Source: Candidatus Eiseniibacteriota bacterium
GTDB lineage: Bacteria; Eisenbacteria; RBG-16-71-46; CAIMUX01
NCBI GenBank assembly: GCA_903844735.1
Contig: CAIMUX010000079.1
Location: forward strand, 1 to 64,000
DNA: 64,000 nt
Direction: 5' to 3'
A program made the position numbers and the translations under genes. Below the pieces are notes generated by a model that worked only from the letters and a program-made list of their open reading frames with translations, was not told where the DNA came from and did not search any database. Below, one piece after another: positions 10,281 to 19,969 of the stretch. Numbering within the stretch: position 1 is the first letter of the stretch; every line of letters starts with the position of its first letter.

Positions 10281-11008
10281 CGCTCTCCCCCGCCCGCGCC
10301 CGCCATCCGAGGGCGCGTCGTGCGCTGCTCGATCCGCTTCTCGTGGCTTCCGGCGAAGAGCATGTCTGTGTAGATCGATGGCGTGTGCACCTGGTCGGGA
10401 TCGAGAGCACCCAGCGCGACCAGCTCCTCGACTTCGGCGATCACCACCCGCGCGGCGGTGGCCATCATCGGATTGAAGTTCCTCGCCGTCTCCCGATAGA
10501 CAAGATTGCCCCAGAAATCCCCTCGCCACGCCTTGATGAAGGCGAAATCAGCGACCAGGCCGCGTTCGAGGATGAACTCACGGCCGTCGAAGAGACGGGT
10601 CTCTTTGCCCTCGGCCACCACGGTGCCTACGCCGGTGGGGGTGTAGAAACCCGGAATGCCCGCACCCCCGGCGCGGATGCGCTCGGAAAAGGTCCCCTGG
10701 GGCACGAACTCCAGCTCCAGCTCGCCGGTGAGGTAGAGCCGCTCGAAAAGGGCGTTCTCGCCGACATAGCTGCTCACCATCTTGCGAACCTGCCGGGACT
10801 GAAGCAGCAGGCCGATCCCGAATTCGTCGACTCCGGCGTTGTTGCTGATGACGGTGAGATCCTTGGTGCCCCGTCGCTTCAGCTCACGGATCAGGTTTTC
10901 GGGGATCCCACACAGACCGAAGCCGCCCATCATGATGGTCGCCCCATCGGGGATGTTGACCCGGTCCAGCGCCTCGCCGGCCGAGGCGACAACTTTGTTC
11001 ACCGCCAT
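10277..11008 (-). CDS. scoA: 3-oxoacid CoA-transferase subunit A
   Basis: 243 residues. It has the CoA-binding glycine-rich region [15 protein letters not shown], then [28 protein letters not shown] and [15 protein letters not shown], all typical of SCOT/AtoD-like alpha subunits. It overlaps the B subunit by four bases (ATGA), indicating translational coupling and a heteromeric enzyme. The DUF35-type gene lies 63 bases upstream. The partner genes suggest the complex activates or recycles CoA within a beta-oxidation-like route. Confidence 0.88.
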
Positions 11009-11071
11009 CTGGTCATGCTCCTCTCTCCTGCCCCGCGCTTGGCCTTCGGCTTGATCTCGTTCCCGACGAAC

Positions 11072-11545
11072 CTAAACCGGGACCCAAGCCAGATCGAGGA
11101 TCGTGTTGGTCGGATCCTCCGTATTGAAGACCGCCTTGATCTTCATCCCGATTCGAGGCTGACCCTCCTTCAGGTAGGACATCAGCTTCGTACCCACCCC
11201 CTCAAGGGAAACCGAGATGAGCGGACAGGGTGTGGTGAGCTTGAAGCCTGCGCCGGGGTAGAGAACCTCCGTATGGGTGTAGATTTCCCCGACCGTAGGA
11301 GCTTCAACCCACACCGACTGGCCCAGGCAGTCGGGACAGTGGGTGCGCGGAGGCAGGAAGATTCGCTTCTCCTCGCAGGAGGCACTCCCGCAACGGGTGC
11401 CCAGGAGTCTTCCTTCGCGAAGGCCTTGAAAGAAGGGTGATAGGCCTCCGTAGGTGTGAATGTGAGAGTAGTCCTTGACGTTCTTGATCACCATGGGCCG
11501 TTCGCTCAAGAGCTCACAGCCGGGCTGGGTCAATTCGATGTTCAT
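11072..11545 (-). CDS. DUF35-type Zn-ribbon/OB-fold protein, thiolase partner
   Basis: 157 residues. Four cysteines at 52, 57, 70 and 73 (C-x4-C-x12-CPDC) form a rubredoxin-like zinc ribbon. The C-terminal half (VGEIYTHTEVLYPG, SLEGVGTKLMSYL, GMKIKAVF) matches the OB fold of DUF35 proteins, which bind acyl-CoA and sit on SCP2-type thiolases. It is directly downstream of a thiolase gene on the same strand (70-base gap), as expected for a two-subunit thiolase. The start ATG 11545 has GGGAGAG upstream. The N-terminal 17 residues before MVIKNVKDY are less certain. Confidence 0.82.
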   Translation of the reverse strand: MNIELTQPGCELLSERPMVIKNVKDYSHIHTYGGLSPFFQGLREGRLLGTRCGSASCEEKRIFLPPRTHCPDCLGQSVWVEAPTVGEIYTHTEVLYPGAGFKLTTPCPLISVSLEGVGTKLMSYLKEGQPRIGMKIKAVFNTEDPTNTILDLAWVPV

Positions 11546-11615
11546 CGCTCTGGCTCTCCCTCAAAGGCGGTGACCGCCGGATATTGACTACTGGAACTCC
11601 CCAGAATCGTGTCTC

Positions 11616-12974
11616 TCAGGCTTTCTCCAGGATGGCCATGGTCACATGACTTCCCGTCCCCGCGTGGCTGATGGCGGCTCCGCGCTTGGCGTCCTTCACC
11701 TGGAGATTCTCGAAGTCAGCCGGCTTGGTCTTGCCGTAACGCTCCCACATCTTGGGATCGGCATGGAACTTGGCCCACTTCTGCTGCAACTGCCAGAAGA
11801 TCTCGTTGATCTGAAAGATTCCGGTGGCGCCCACGGCGTGCATCGATCCGATCAACCCGCCGGAGAGGTTCGCCGGCAGCTTTCCACCGTAATAGCCCTC
11901 GCCGCTGTCGATGAACTCTCTCCCCCGTCCGTAGGGACGCAAGCCGATGTCCTCATAGGTCTGGATATCGCTGATGGTAAAGGCATCGTGCGTCTCCAGG
12001 ATGTCCAGGTCCTCGACTGGATCCGTGATGCCGGCCATGTGATAGGCCAAGTAGGCGGCCATGCGTGCCGCGAGAAAGGAGCTGAAGCCGGGCCAGTCGT
12101 GCGGGTAGTTCTTGTACAAGTCTTCCGGCTCGTGGGGCAAACGCAAGACCTCCATCGGTCTGCGGTCCGCGGTCCGCAGGGTGTGAGTGCCGGAGCAAAT
12201 GGCCGTCAGCCGGATCGGCTGGTCGGTGATCTTATATGCCGTCTCCTCGTCGGCGAGAATGAGGGTGGCGGCACCGGTGGACATGACACAGCACTCCAGG
12301 AAACTGAGCGGATCGGAAACGAGTTTGTTCTTGAGCACGTCCTCCACGGTGATGCGCATCGGATTCTGGGCGAAAGGGGAGGAGACGGCATACCCATGGT
12401 TCTTGACCGCGATCTTGGCCAGGGTCTCCCGCGGCACCTTATGCTCATGCTGATATCGCTGGGCCATGAGGGCGTAGTAGGCGGTGTACATCCAGCCCAG
12501 CTCGGACTCGAAGTTCTTGCATGCGGCGCTGGCGATGTAGGCGTTCCCCTGCTTGGTCGGCACCTCGTCCATCCGCTCCCAGCCGATCACCGGGACGCAG
12601 TTGGCGTACCCCGAGGCCACGGCCAGGGCTCCGGCGAGAACGCTGTGACCGCCGGTGGCGCCTCCGGTCTTGACCTCGATGTTGCCCAGCGGGTCGAATC
12701 CGAGGGCGTCGTGCATCTTGGACGCGGCGAGAAGCTGATCTCCAAAATGGTCGGCGAACTGGGAGTATACGCAGAAGTTGACCATGCGCTTGAGTTCAGC
12801 CAAAGAGACCTTGAGGTCGTTTTCCAAGGCGGCCATGGTGAACGCCTCAACGCAGAGTTCCTCGGTCGTCTTCTCGGGGTACTTCTTGCGGAAATCGGTC
12901 TGACCCGCGGCAACGATGTAGACCGGTTTTTCGAACTTGGGAATGCGCAGATTCCCGGGACCAAATTTGATCAT
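11616..12974 (-). CDS. Thiolase-family protein (SCP2/DUF35-associated type), nucleophile position not Cys
   Basis: 452 residues, first gene of the CoA operon. The thiolase fold is supported by GALAVASGYAN, the conserved HAVGATG segment near the C-terminus and the closing SHAGTGSHVTMAILE. By hand alignment, the place where most thiolases have the acylated Cys (CASG) reads GATG within EVKTGGATGGHSV. The second catalytic Cys motif (CGGGxG) is also not recognisable. SCP2-type members with a DUF35 partner are known to differ from classical thiolases, so this could still be an active thiolase using another residue, or a different condensing or cleaving enzyme. It was probably recruited for cleavage of a branched or aromatic 3-oxoacyl-CoA. 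Confidence 0.78.
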   Translation of the reverse strand: MIKFGPGNLRIPKFEKPVYIVAAGQTDFRKKYPEKTTEELCVEAFTMAALENDLKVSLAELKRMVNFCVYSQFADHFGDQLLAASKMHDALGFDPLGNIEVKTGGATGGHSVLAGALAVASGYANCVPVIGWERMDEVPTKQGNAYIASAACKNFESELGWMYTAYYALMAQRYQHEHKVPRETLAKIAVKNHGYAVSSPFAQNPMRITVEDVLKNKLVSDPLSFLECCVMSTGAATLILADEETAYKITDQPIRLTAICSGTHTLRTADRRPMEVLRLPHEPEDLYKNYPHDWPGFSSFLAARMAAYLAYHMAGITDPVEDLDILETHDAFTISDIQTYEDIGLRPYGRGREFIDSGEGYYGGKLPANLSGGLIGSMHAVGATGIFQINEIFWQLQQKWAKFHADPKMWERYGKTKPADFENLQVKDAKRGAAISHAGTGSHVTMAILEKA

Positions 12975-13435
12975 GCTCGCCTCGCCTCTCTGGGTCTCGT
13001 AGTTTGGACTGTGAGCTAACGGAACACGGAAGAGTATCAGCGTTGTCCGTCTCAGGAAACGGAAAGAGAAGCACTATTGTGTGAGATGTGCCGTGTCAAT
13101 GTCGGTGATGCGACATCGGAAGCTCCGGTACCCAACAGGCCCTGCGACATCCGGTCTTCCTCGGCCGAAAGGAGTATCCTTCCTGGTCGTTCCCCCCCGT
13201 GTACGGTATTGGCTTCCGCTTGACCCCGACCACGAGAGCCTCGAGTGAGCGCCGACCGGTAGAGCGCCCAGTAGCGAAAGATCCGCCCGGTCGAAGGGCA
13301 TTTCCATGCCGCGAGTGGGCAAGCGACTGCCGTTATCGAGGCAACGGTTCGAGCCGGCCATCAAAGCGTCCCGGGTTATCTCCATGGCGGACATGCTTGC
13401 GACCTCGGACATGCTTGTGACGGACGGTGCGCTAG
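12975..13435. other. Gene-free stretch upstream of the thiolase operon
   Basis: 461 bases. It should contain the promoter of the minus-strand CoA operon near 12980-13080. The part next to 13435 probably holds more of the decayed gene whose FlgD tail survives at 13436-13678. No motifs were identified in it. Confidence 0.4.
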
Positions 13436-13678
13436 GGACCGAGGAGCGCCGTCCGATACGGTGTTCCACGGAGTGACGACGTCCGCCTGGCATTATACAG
13501 TCGCGACGAACGTTTGGCGCGTATCGTCGTCGAGGTGGCAAGCAAGGATGCGGGCTACTACGTGACCACCTGGGATAAACGGGATGATCGCGGTCACCAT
13601 GTCGCCGCAAATGTCTATCTCGTCATGCTGGACACATCACGGGAGCGGCGGGCCGAGAATGTGCTCTTGCTGCGATAG
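13436..13678 (+). pseudogene. Orphan FlgD-type C-terminal domain fragment
   Basis: After an in-frame TAG (13433-13435), the plus frame reads AVRYGVPRSDDVRLALYS, then AGYYVTTWDKRDDRGHHV and AANVYLVML, ending ENVLLLR and TAG at 13676-13678. This lines up end to end, without gaps, with the tail of the large protease encoded 275 bases downstream (TVRYGLPRLEKVRLTLYS, AGYYVATWNGRDDRGRPV, AAGVYLVRL). There is no start, signal peptide or upstream domain. It is the surviving 3' end of an older secreted-protein gene, possibly a tandem relative of the downstream protease. Confidence 0.72.
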
Positions 13679-13952
13679 ATCCTTGGGATGAGGGGCACTG
13701 GCTGAAGGCGTGCGTCCGGCCGGATCGCGCGCCCCTCGGTGTCTCTGGCATGCTGCCGAGAGAAGTCGTTGCTGGCGAGGAAAGTCGTTGCCACCGCGGG
13801 CAAAGGCCGTTAGAATGCGGGTCGGGGTGACCAGGGAAACGGCTCCGAGCCCGTATGTTTCATGAAGCTCGTAGCGGAGCGTGTTGAATCATGCGGGCCG
13901 ACGCTGCCTGATCGGCGGCGCGATCGGGATGCAAGTCCCGGGGAGTGTGGCC

Positions 13953-16900
13953 ATGCGGTTCCCATCTTGTTTCGTCAGCTACGGCCTACCCGCGATTCTC
14001 TTGGGCTTGCTCATCGTTGATCTGGCCGCCCCGACAGCGGCCGAGGCGGTCCAGCCTACTTCGGAGGCCGCCGGCTATGAGGTCGATCGGCGCGGGGAAG
14101 AGTCATCGTCAGTACGTTCCCCCAATGGACCGGCTCTGATGTCCACCCTCTCGCGATCTCGGGCTTGGAGCGATTTCGTCGCCCGTCATCCGGGATGGGT
14201 GGCCCGCTGGGACGTGGCCTCACGGGTGCCTGAGCGCCTGCAGGGCCCACCGGTGCCGATCCCGGGGTTCGTCTCGGTGGACGCAACGAACGCCGAGGCC
14301 GCGGCTCGTACGTTCCTGCGCGATGCCATGTCCTGGGTCCCGGTGGATGAGCTGATTTGGGTGCGAACGAACGCCGACCGCGGCGGCCTCTGGGTTCACT
14401 TCCAGCAGATACACCAGGGAGTCCCGGTTTGGGGCAGTCGGGTGAGCACGCGCATCAGCAAGCACGGCCAAGCGCTCCTGGTGACCAATCGCACCGCGTC
14501 CGGATTGCCCTCGCCGAGTGCCGGCCGCATGGCGCCTCAGGCCGCCATGGAAGCGGCACGAGAAGCAATTCCAAGCTCGCCTGCTTTCTTGGGTGAGCCG
14601 ATTCTCACCTTCCTGCCGATCCGCAGGCCCACTCACTACGAGCAGCGCCTGACCTGGCGGTATGAGTTTCGCACGCAGGATCCGCCGGGCACCTGGGTCA
14701 GCTTCGTGGATGTCGCCGATGGCACTCTCCTGTGGAGATTCAGCAACATCAAGTACGGTGAGGTTCATGGGCAGGTCTTGGGATCGGTGGAACCGGTCAC
14801 GGCCGACAATGCGTTCCAGGATCGCCCTTTTCCGCACCTGACGGTCACGTGCTCCTCCACCGGTGTCGATTCGGTGGTGACCGTGACGGGCACCGATGGG
14901 ACCTACTCCCTGATCACCCAGGGTGACGTCGGACGCACCGCGAAGGTCGGCTTGCGCGGTCCCTACGGCGTAGTGTTCGACGCGAGCACCGGACAAGTCG
15001 CATCCTTCAGCCGTCCTGTGCTTGATGGCGATCCGGAGCGAGCGGATCTGCTCTTCGATGGTTCGAATGCCCAGACCTCCGAGCGAGATGCGTACTACCA
15101 TGTCATGGTCGCCCACGACTACATCCGATTGATCGATCCCGGATTCGACCTCCTGGACTATCCCATGCCGATCACGGTGAACGTCAACCACACCTGCAAT
15201 GCTATATGGGACGGCGAAGGAGTCAGCTTCTATGCTGCCGGGGGTGGATGCGTCAACACCGCGCGGATCGCCGACGTGGTCTACCACGAGTACGGTCACG
15301 GGATCACCGACCTGCTCTACCGTCCCTTCAGCGCTTCCGGAGCCATGGCGGAGGGGTTTTCGGACTATTTCGCCGCCACCATCGGGAATGACCCGAGGAT
15401 CGGAATTGGTTTCCGTCCGAGCACGATCCTACGCCGCATCGACGTGAACCGTGTATTTCCGCAAGATTGGGTGGGAGAGTCCCACACAGACGGACTCATC
15501 ATCGGTTCCGCCCTTTGGGATCTGCGGGAGGCCCTGGACGCCCCCCTGGCGGACTCCCTCTTCCATTTCGCCCGGTACGGGTACGCGGACAACTTCGACG
15601 ACTACTTCTTCGACCTACTCATGGTCGACGACGACAACGGCAACGTTTATGACGGAACGCCGAACCTGAGCACCATCGCCGCAACCTTCCGGACGCACGG
15701 GATCGGGGACTACGGTATCCATGTCTCTCATGCTCCGCATCCGGATACGGAAGACACGACCCGCACACTGCCCCTGACCGCGTCGTTCCTGAGTGTCTTC
15801 TCCCTCGATCCGACACTCGTCCGGGCCCACGCCACCATCAGCAACGCCGGCGCGACTGCCACGATGGACTCCGTCATGACGCCCACCGGGGGTATTCGCG
15901 AGTACACCACGGTTCTCCCGGCGCAGTCGCCGGAAACGATCATCAAGTACTACTTCACGGCCCGCGACGCGGTCGGGACCACCGTGACCTGTCCGGAGAA
16001 CGGGGAGGCCGACCCGTTCGTATTCCAGGTCGGAACGGACACGGCGCCGCCGACCATCGTGCATGAGCGGTTGCTCGACCAGCCGGTGGAGATCGCCGCC
16101 ATCCGCGTCCGAGCCACGGTGATCGACAACCTGGACCAGCCACTGCGACCGGTTCTTCTCGCGCAGCGGCACAACGATGGTCCACCCATCGTCGAGTCCA
16201 TGTCTTGTCCCGGTGACTCGTCCGACTATGTCGCCGAGATTTCCTCCGACGGGCTCGTCTTGGGAGACACCGTGGAGTACCGGATTTCGGCGGAGGATGG
16301 GGCCACCGTGGCCAACACGGCCGCAGACCCTCCGAACGGATGGCATGCCTTCCGGATCGTACGAGGTTTCGAACGGGACCTCGAAGCCGATGACGGCGGT
16401 CTTGTGGGTGATGGCGACTGGGTGTGGGGACATCCCGCCCTGGTGGGCGCCTATTCCGGCGAGCACGTCTGGGCCACCAATCTGAGCAACAACGGCTACC
16501 GAAATATGACGACGTCGGTTCTCGTGTCCACGCCGATCGACCTGTCCGGCTTTTCGGCGGCAGGCCTGGTGTTCCGCCATTTCCTCCGCTCTGAGCAGGA
16601 CTATGACGGAGGATTTGTGGAAGTGTCACGGAGTGGCGCCTACGGACCGTGGATCCTTGTGCATCCCGACGGTGGCTATCCGGCCGACTTCGGGACACCT
16701 CCGAATGAGCGGTTGGGGTACTCCGGCGGCACCGGCGGTTGGGTGCCCGCCGTCTTTGACCTGTCGTCCTACATCGGGCAGGCCGACGTCCGTATTCGCT
16801 TCACCTTTGCCTCCGACGCGGGAATCACCGGGCTCGGCTGGTATCTCGATGATATCTCGGTGGTCGAGCGGCAGGTTACCGGGCGGCCGATCAACCTGCA

Positions 16901-18644
16901 GGCGCACGGCGGAAAGAACGGCTGGATTCCGCTGCTTTGGGACCCTCCGGCAGGGGCGGCCACGGGCGGACCCGGCCCTGTCACCGGGTACAACGTCTAC
17001 CGATGCGCGGGGAAGGATGGCCAGCCCGGGCTGCTGAACACCGAGTCCGTCACGCTTTCGCAGTACAGCGACACGACCGCGGTGAACGGGGAGCTGTACC
17101 AGTACAACGTGAGCACGCTCTACGGAGACAGGGAGAGCCCACTCAGCGCACCGGTCTACGCTATGGCCTACGCGGCGGTGTATGCGGCGGATTTGGAATC
17201 CATCACCGCTGCCATCGACTCGATCGGCATCGTGGACACCACCCTGGTTCTTCGCAACGGCGGCACCGGATACCTGGAAGTGAGTGCGTACCTGGCCGAC
17301 GCGGCGCAGACAATCGATGACATTCGCATCGCGATTCCCCTGCAGTATGCCGGCCATGCATCACGAACCCATGGTCTCCTCGCTCCGCCGATTTGGGCGA
17401 GCGATGCCATGTCCACCCGGTCGGAATGGGACACTCTGGCCACCGACGTGGATGACTCGCCCGGGATCGCGCCTGATCTGGCCGCTATGTTGGTTCGGCA
17501 GTCAGGCGACACTCTCTCCCTGCGTGTCACGGCACACCACGGTTCGATGCTTCCCTCGCTGCGGTTCGCTTCGATCCTGCTCCCTTTGGACACAGACCAG
17601 AACGCCGCGACCGGATTCAGCGGTGGGGAGTTCGTCATCCTGGGCGGGGCGGCTGCGCTCGAGCGCTTTGAACGCATGGCTGTGCTGCTGGACGACAGGA
17701 TGAACCCGGTGGCCGGATTGATCGGATTCAATGATCAGGTCGGATGGATCGACTTCAATTTGGACAAGAAGGCTCTGGGGAGGCCCGAATGGATCAGAAC
17801 GTCCGTGCTCGTCTTCGCGGGGCCTCACGATGAGCCGGTCGATCTGATGCCGGATGGATTCCAGGCTCCCTGGTTGGATATCAGCCCGCGTCATCTCACG
17901 GTCGATAGCGGGCTTGCCGGTGGTTTTTCCCTTGAACTGGACAGCCAGGTCGTGCCGGCCGGTGAGTATCGGGCCAAGGTGATTCTGGAGACGAATGACG
18001 CGACGCAAGCAGTGGTCGAGATCCCCATCACGTTCCTGGTGCAGACGGTGACGCCGATTATGCTGTCCGGCTTGACGGCGGAGGCCGGGGACGAGGGCGT
18101 TGTCCTTTCCTGGCGGGCTCCGGCGGACCTTCACTACTCCGGCTTCGATGTCTATCGGAAGCGGGTTTCGCCGGTCGAAGAGGAAGAGACGCGGATCACC
18201 GCGGAGCCGCTCGCGCCGGCCGCGAACGGCTGGTACCGATTCGTGGACTCCGACATCCTCGCCGGTGGGGAATACGAATACCGAGTGGCGAGTCTGGCAC
18301 CCAACGGGGAACGGGAGTTCTTCGGGCCGCTCACGGTGACGACCCGTGGCGCGGAACCGCCGCGTGCGCTCTGGCTGGCACCCTGCTCCCCCAACCCCGC
18401 GCGGCAAGCTACGACCGTACGGTACGGCCTGCCACGGCTGGAGAAGGTGCGACTGACATTGTACAGTCCCGAAGGTCGGTTGGTGCGGACAGTGGTGGAG
18501 AACGCCGGCCAGGCCGCCGGCTACTACGTCGCTACCTGGAACGGGCGGGATGATCGAGGTCGCCCCGTCGCTGCCGGGGTGTATCTGGTTCGTCTGGAAA
18601 GCGGACGGCAACAGCGGACGCAGAAGGTTCTGTGGGTGCGTTGA
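13953..18644 (+). CDS. Giant secreted metallopeptidase (M4/M36-like) with MAM-like, FN3 and FlgD domains
   Basis: 1563 residues from ATG 13953, which follows GGGGAG with seven bases of spacing; ATG 13929 is possible. Order: signal peptide (residues 1-33); FTP-like propeptide (about 60-270) with a YEFRTQDPPGTW-type segment; catalytic domain with HEYGH at 445-449 and third ligand Glu 467 in AEGFSDYFAAT, the gluzincin spacing of fungalysin/thermolysin peptidases; Ig-like linker; MAM/immune-inhibitor-A-like jelly roll (about 805-972, GLGWYLDDISVVE); FN3 repeat (about 975-1070); long beta-rich region; second FN3-like repeat (about 1366-1464); FlgD-like tail (about 1476-1562). It probably degrades extracellular protein and is retained at the surface through its tail. 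Confidence 0.82.
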   Translation: MRFPSCFVSYGLPAILLGLLIVDLAAPTAAEAVQPTSEAAGYEVDRRGEESSSVRSPNGPALMSTLSRSRAWSDFVARHPGWVARWDVASRVPERLQGPPVPIPGFVSVDATNAEAAARTFLRDAMSWVPVDELIWVRTNADRGGLWVHFQQIHQGVPVWGSRVSTRISKHGQALLVTNRTASGLPSPSAGRMAPQAAMEAAREAIPSSPAFLGEPILTFLPIRRPTHYEQRLTWRYEFRTQDPPGTWVSFVDVADGTLLWRFSNIKYGEVHGQVLGSVEPVTADNAFQDRPFPHLTVTCSSTGVDSVVTVTGTDGTYSLITQGDVGRTAKVGLRGPYGVVFDASTGQVASFSRPVLDGDPERADLLFDGSNAQTSERDAYYHVMVAHDYIRLIDPGFDLLDYPMPITVNVNHTCNAIWDGEGVSFYAAGGGCVNTARIADVVYHEYGHGITDLLYRPFSASGAMAEGFSDYFAATIGNDPRIGIGFRPSTILRRIDVNRVFPQDWVGESHTDGLIIGSALWDLREALDAPLADSLFHFARYGYADNFDDYFFDLLMVDDDNGNVYDGTPNLSTIAATFRTHGIGDYGIHVSHAPHPDTEDTTRTLPLTASFLSVFSLDPTLVRAHATISNAGATATMDSVMTPTGGIREYTTVLPAQSPETIIKYYFTARDAVGTTVTCPENGEADPFVFQVGTDTAPPTIVHERLLDQPVEIAAIRVRATVIDNLDQPLRPVLLAQRHNDGPPIVESMSCPGDSSDYVAEISSDGLVLGDTVEYRISAEDGATVANTAADPPNGWHAFRIVRGFERDLEADDGGLVGDGDWVWGHPALVGAYSGEHVWATNLSNNGYRNMTTSVLVSTPIDLSGFSAAGLVFRHFLRSEQDYDGGFVEVSRSGAYGPWILVHPDGGYPADFGTPPNERLGYSGGTGGWVPAVFDLSSYIGQADVRIRFTFASDAGITGLGWYLDDISVVERQVTGRPINLQAHGGKNGWIPLLWDPPAGAATGGPGPVTGYNVYRCAGKDGQPGLLNTESVTLSQYSDTTAVNGELYQYNVSTLYGDRESPLSAPVYAMAYAAVYAADLESITAAIDSIGIVDTTLVLRNGGTGYLEVSAYLADAAQTIDDIRIAIPLQYAGHASRTHGLLAPPIWASDAMSTRSEWDTLATDVDDSPGIAPDLAAMLVRQSGDTLSLRVTAHHGSMLPSLRFASILLPLDTDQNAATGFSGGEFVILGGAAALERFERMAVLLDDRMNPVAGLIGFNDQVGWIDFNLDKKALGRPEWIRTSVLVFAGPHDEPVDLMPDGFQAPWLDISPRHLTVDSGLAGGFSLELDSQVVPAGEYRAKVILETNDATQAVVEIPITFLVQTVTPIMLSGLTAEAGDEGVVLSWRAPADLHYSGFDVYRKRVSPVEEEETRITAEPLAPAANGWYRFVDSDILAGGEYEYRVASLAPNGEREFFGPLTVTTRGAEPPRALWLAPCSPNPARQATTVRYGLPRLEKVRLTLYSPEGRLVRTVVENAGQAAGYYVATWNGRDDRGRPVAAGVYLVRLESGRQQRTQKVLWVR

Positions 18645-18649
18645 CCCAT

Positions 18650-18675
18650 CCGGCGTCGATGCGACCGACCGCCGG
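18650..18675 (+). terminator. Possible hairpin after the protease gene
   Basis: CCGGCG (18650-18655) and CGCCGG (18670-18675) can pair around a 14-base loop a few bases after the protease stop. Flanking GAC/GTC can extend the stem with a bulge. There is no T-run, so the call is weak. Confidence 0.3.
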
Positions 18676-18817
18676 GTCCGTTCCGTGAGCTACGGCTCGG
18701 ACATGCACGACTCCCTTGATCCCCCTCCCCCACTGGCCTCATGATCGCGGTGGCCCGGCTTGGGACATCGGCCGCCCGGAACTGATGACCGGGGACTGTC
18801 GGAGAAGGGAGACCGCC

Positions 18818-19969
18818 GTGAAGCGTTGGGCGAGAAGGCTCCTGGTCCCGGCGGGAGTCATTCTCATCATCATGGTGCTCCGGCTCACCGTCTTTCGCGC
18901 TGCGCCAGTCCCGGTCACCGTCTATCGGGTGCAGGAAGGACGCGTCGAAGACACGGTGGTGAACTCGCGAGCCGGCACCGTCAACTCTCGCCACCGCGCC
19001 AAGATGAGTCCCGGGGTATCCGGTCTGGTCCTGGAGATTCCCGTCCGTAAGGGCGAGGCGGTGAAGCAGGGGCAGATCCTCCTCCGCCTGGATGCCGGTG
19101 AATACCGAGCTCAGGTGACCCTGGCCTCGCGGTCCCTCGATGCCGCCAAGGCCGCGGCGGATGAGGCCGCCTTGTTGGCCGACCAGGCGATGCGCGACCG
19201 CAGACGAGCGGAGGCACTCGCCGTTCAGGCCCTTCTCTCGAACCAGGCGCTGGAGGAAGCGGGCACTCGGGCCGAGACCGCACAGGCGTCCCGTCAGGCG
19301 GCCCGGGAGCGCGTGAGGCAGGCGGAGGCCGCGCTGGCGGCGGCACAAGCGACTCTGGATAAGACCACGATGACAGCACCGTTCGCGGGGATGGTCCTCG
19401 ATGTGACCACCGAGGTGGGAGAGTGGATCAGCCCGTCGCCGCCAGGCGTGTTCATCCCTCCGGTCGTGGATCTGATCGATCCCGATTCGCTCTACGTGAG
19501 CGCACCGCTCGACGAGGCGGACGTCGCGCGCGTGCGCAGCGGCCTGCCTGTCCGCATCACCCTGGACGCGTTCCGAGGACGGTCGTTCCCCGGGACGATC
19601 ACCTACGTCTCGTCGTATGTGGAGACGCGCCAGGAACAGAACCGAACGCTCACGGTTGAGGCCGATTTTTCGGAACGCAACCTTCCAACGAACATCCTGG
19701 CCGGCCTTTCCGCCGATGTCGAAGTGATTCTGGACGTCCGGGAGAGTGTTCTGCGCCTTCCGACCTATGCGCTTCTGGAGGGACGGCGGGTTCTCGTGGT
19801 ACACCAACGCAAGCTCGTGGCGACGGACGTGCAAGCCGGTCTGCGCAACTGGGAGTTTACCGAGATTACGTCCGGGCTCACCCGGGGTGACCTCGTCGTG
19901 GTTTCGCTGGATCGACCGGAGGTGAAAGCGGGGGCGAGGGTCAGCGTGACCGCGGAGGTCGAACGGTGA
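18818..19969 (+). CDS. HlyD/MacA-like periplasmic adaptor of an ABC efflux pump
   Basis: 383 residues from GTG 18818, chosen because AAGGGAGA lies six bases upstream and the translation then opens with a basic stretch and one membrane anchor (LLVPAGVILIIMVLRL). Domains in order: anchor (6-25), barrel/lipoyl half (GVSGLVLEIPVRKGEAVKQGQILLRLD), alpha-hairpin coiled coil rich in Ala/Arg/Glu (about 95-190), second lipoyl half (TMTAPFAGMVLDV), beta-barrel and membrane-proximal domain. It would join the inner-membrane ABC permeases encoded next to an outer-membrane channel not present here. Its stop overlaps the ATPase start (GTGA). Confidence 0.85.
   Translation: MKRWARRLLVPAGVILIIMVLRLTVFRAAPVPVTVYRVQEGRVEDTVVNSRAGTVNSRHRAKMSPGVSGLVLEIPVRKGEAVKQGQILLRLDAGEYRAQVTLASRSLDAAKAAADEAALLADQAMRDRRRAEALAVQALLSNQALEEAGTRAETAQASRQAARERVRQAEAALAAAQATLDKTTMTAPFAGMVLDVTTEVGEWISPSPPGVFIPPVVDLIDPDSLYVSAPLDEADVARVRSGLPVRITLDAFRGRSFPGTITYVSSYVETRQEQNRTLTVEADFSERNLPTNILAGLSADVEVILDVRESVLRLPTYALLEGRRVLVVHQRKLVATDVQAGLRNWEFTEITSGLTRGDLVVVSLDRPEVKAGARVSVTAEVER

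Noticed and set aside
14220-19834. Long minus-strand open frames (14220-15299, 15615-16580, 17502-18611, 18524-19834)
   Set aside because: They are shadows of the protease and MacA-like genes; no motifs or ribosome-binding sites.
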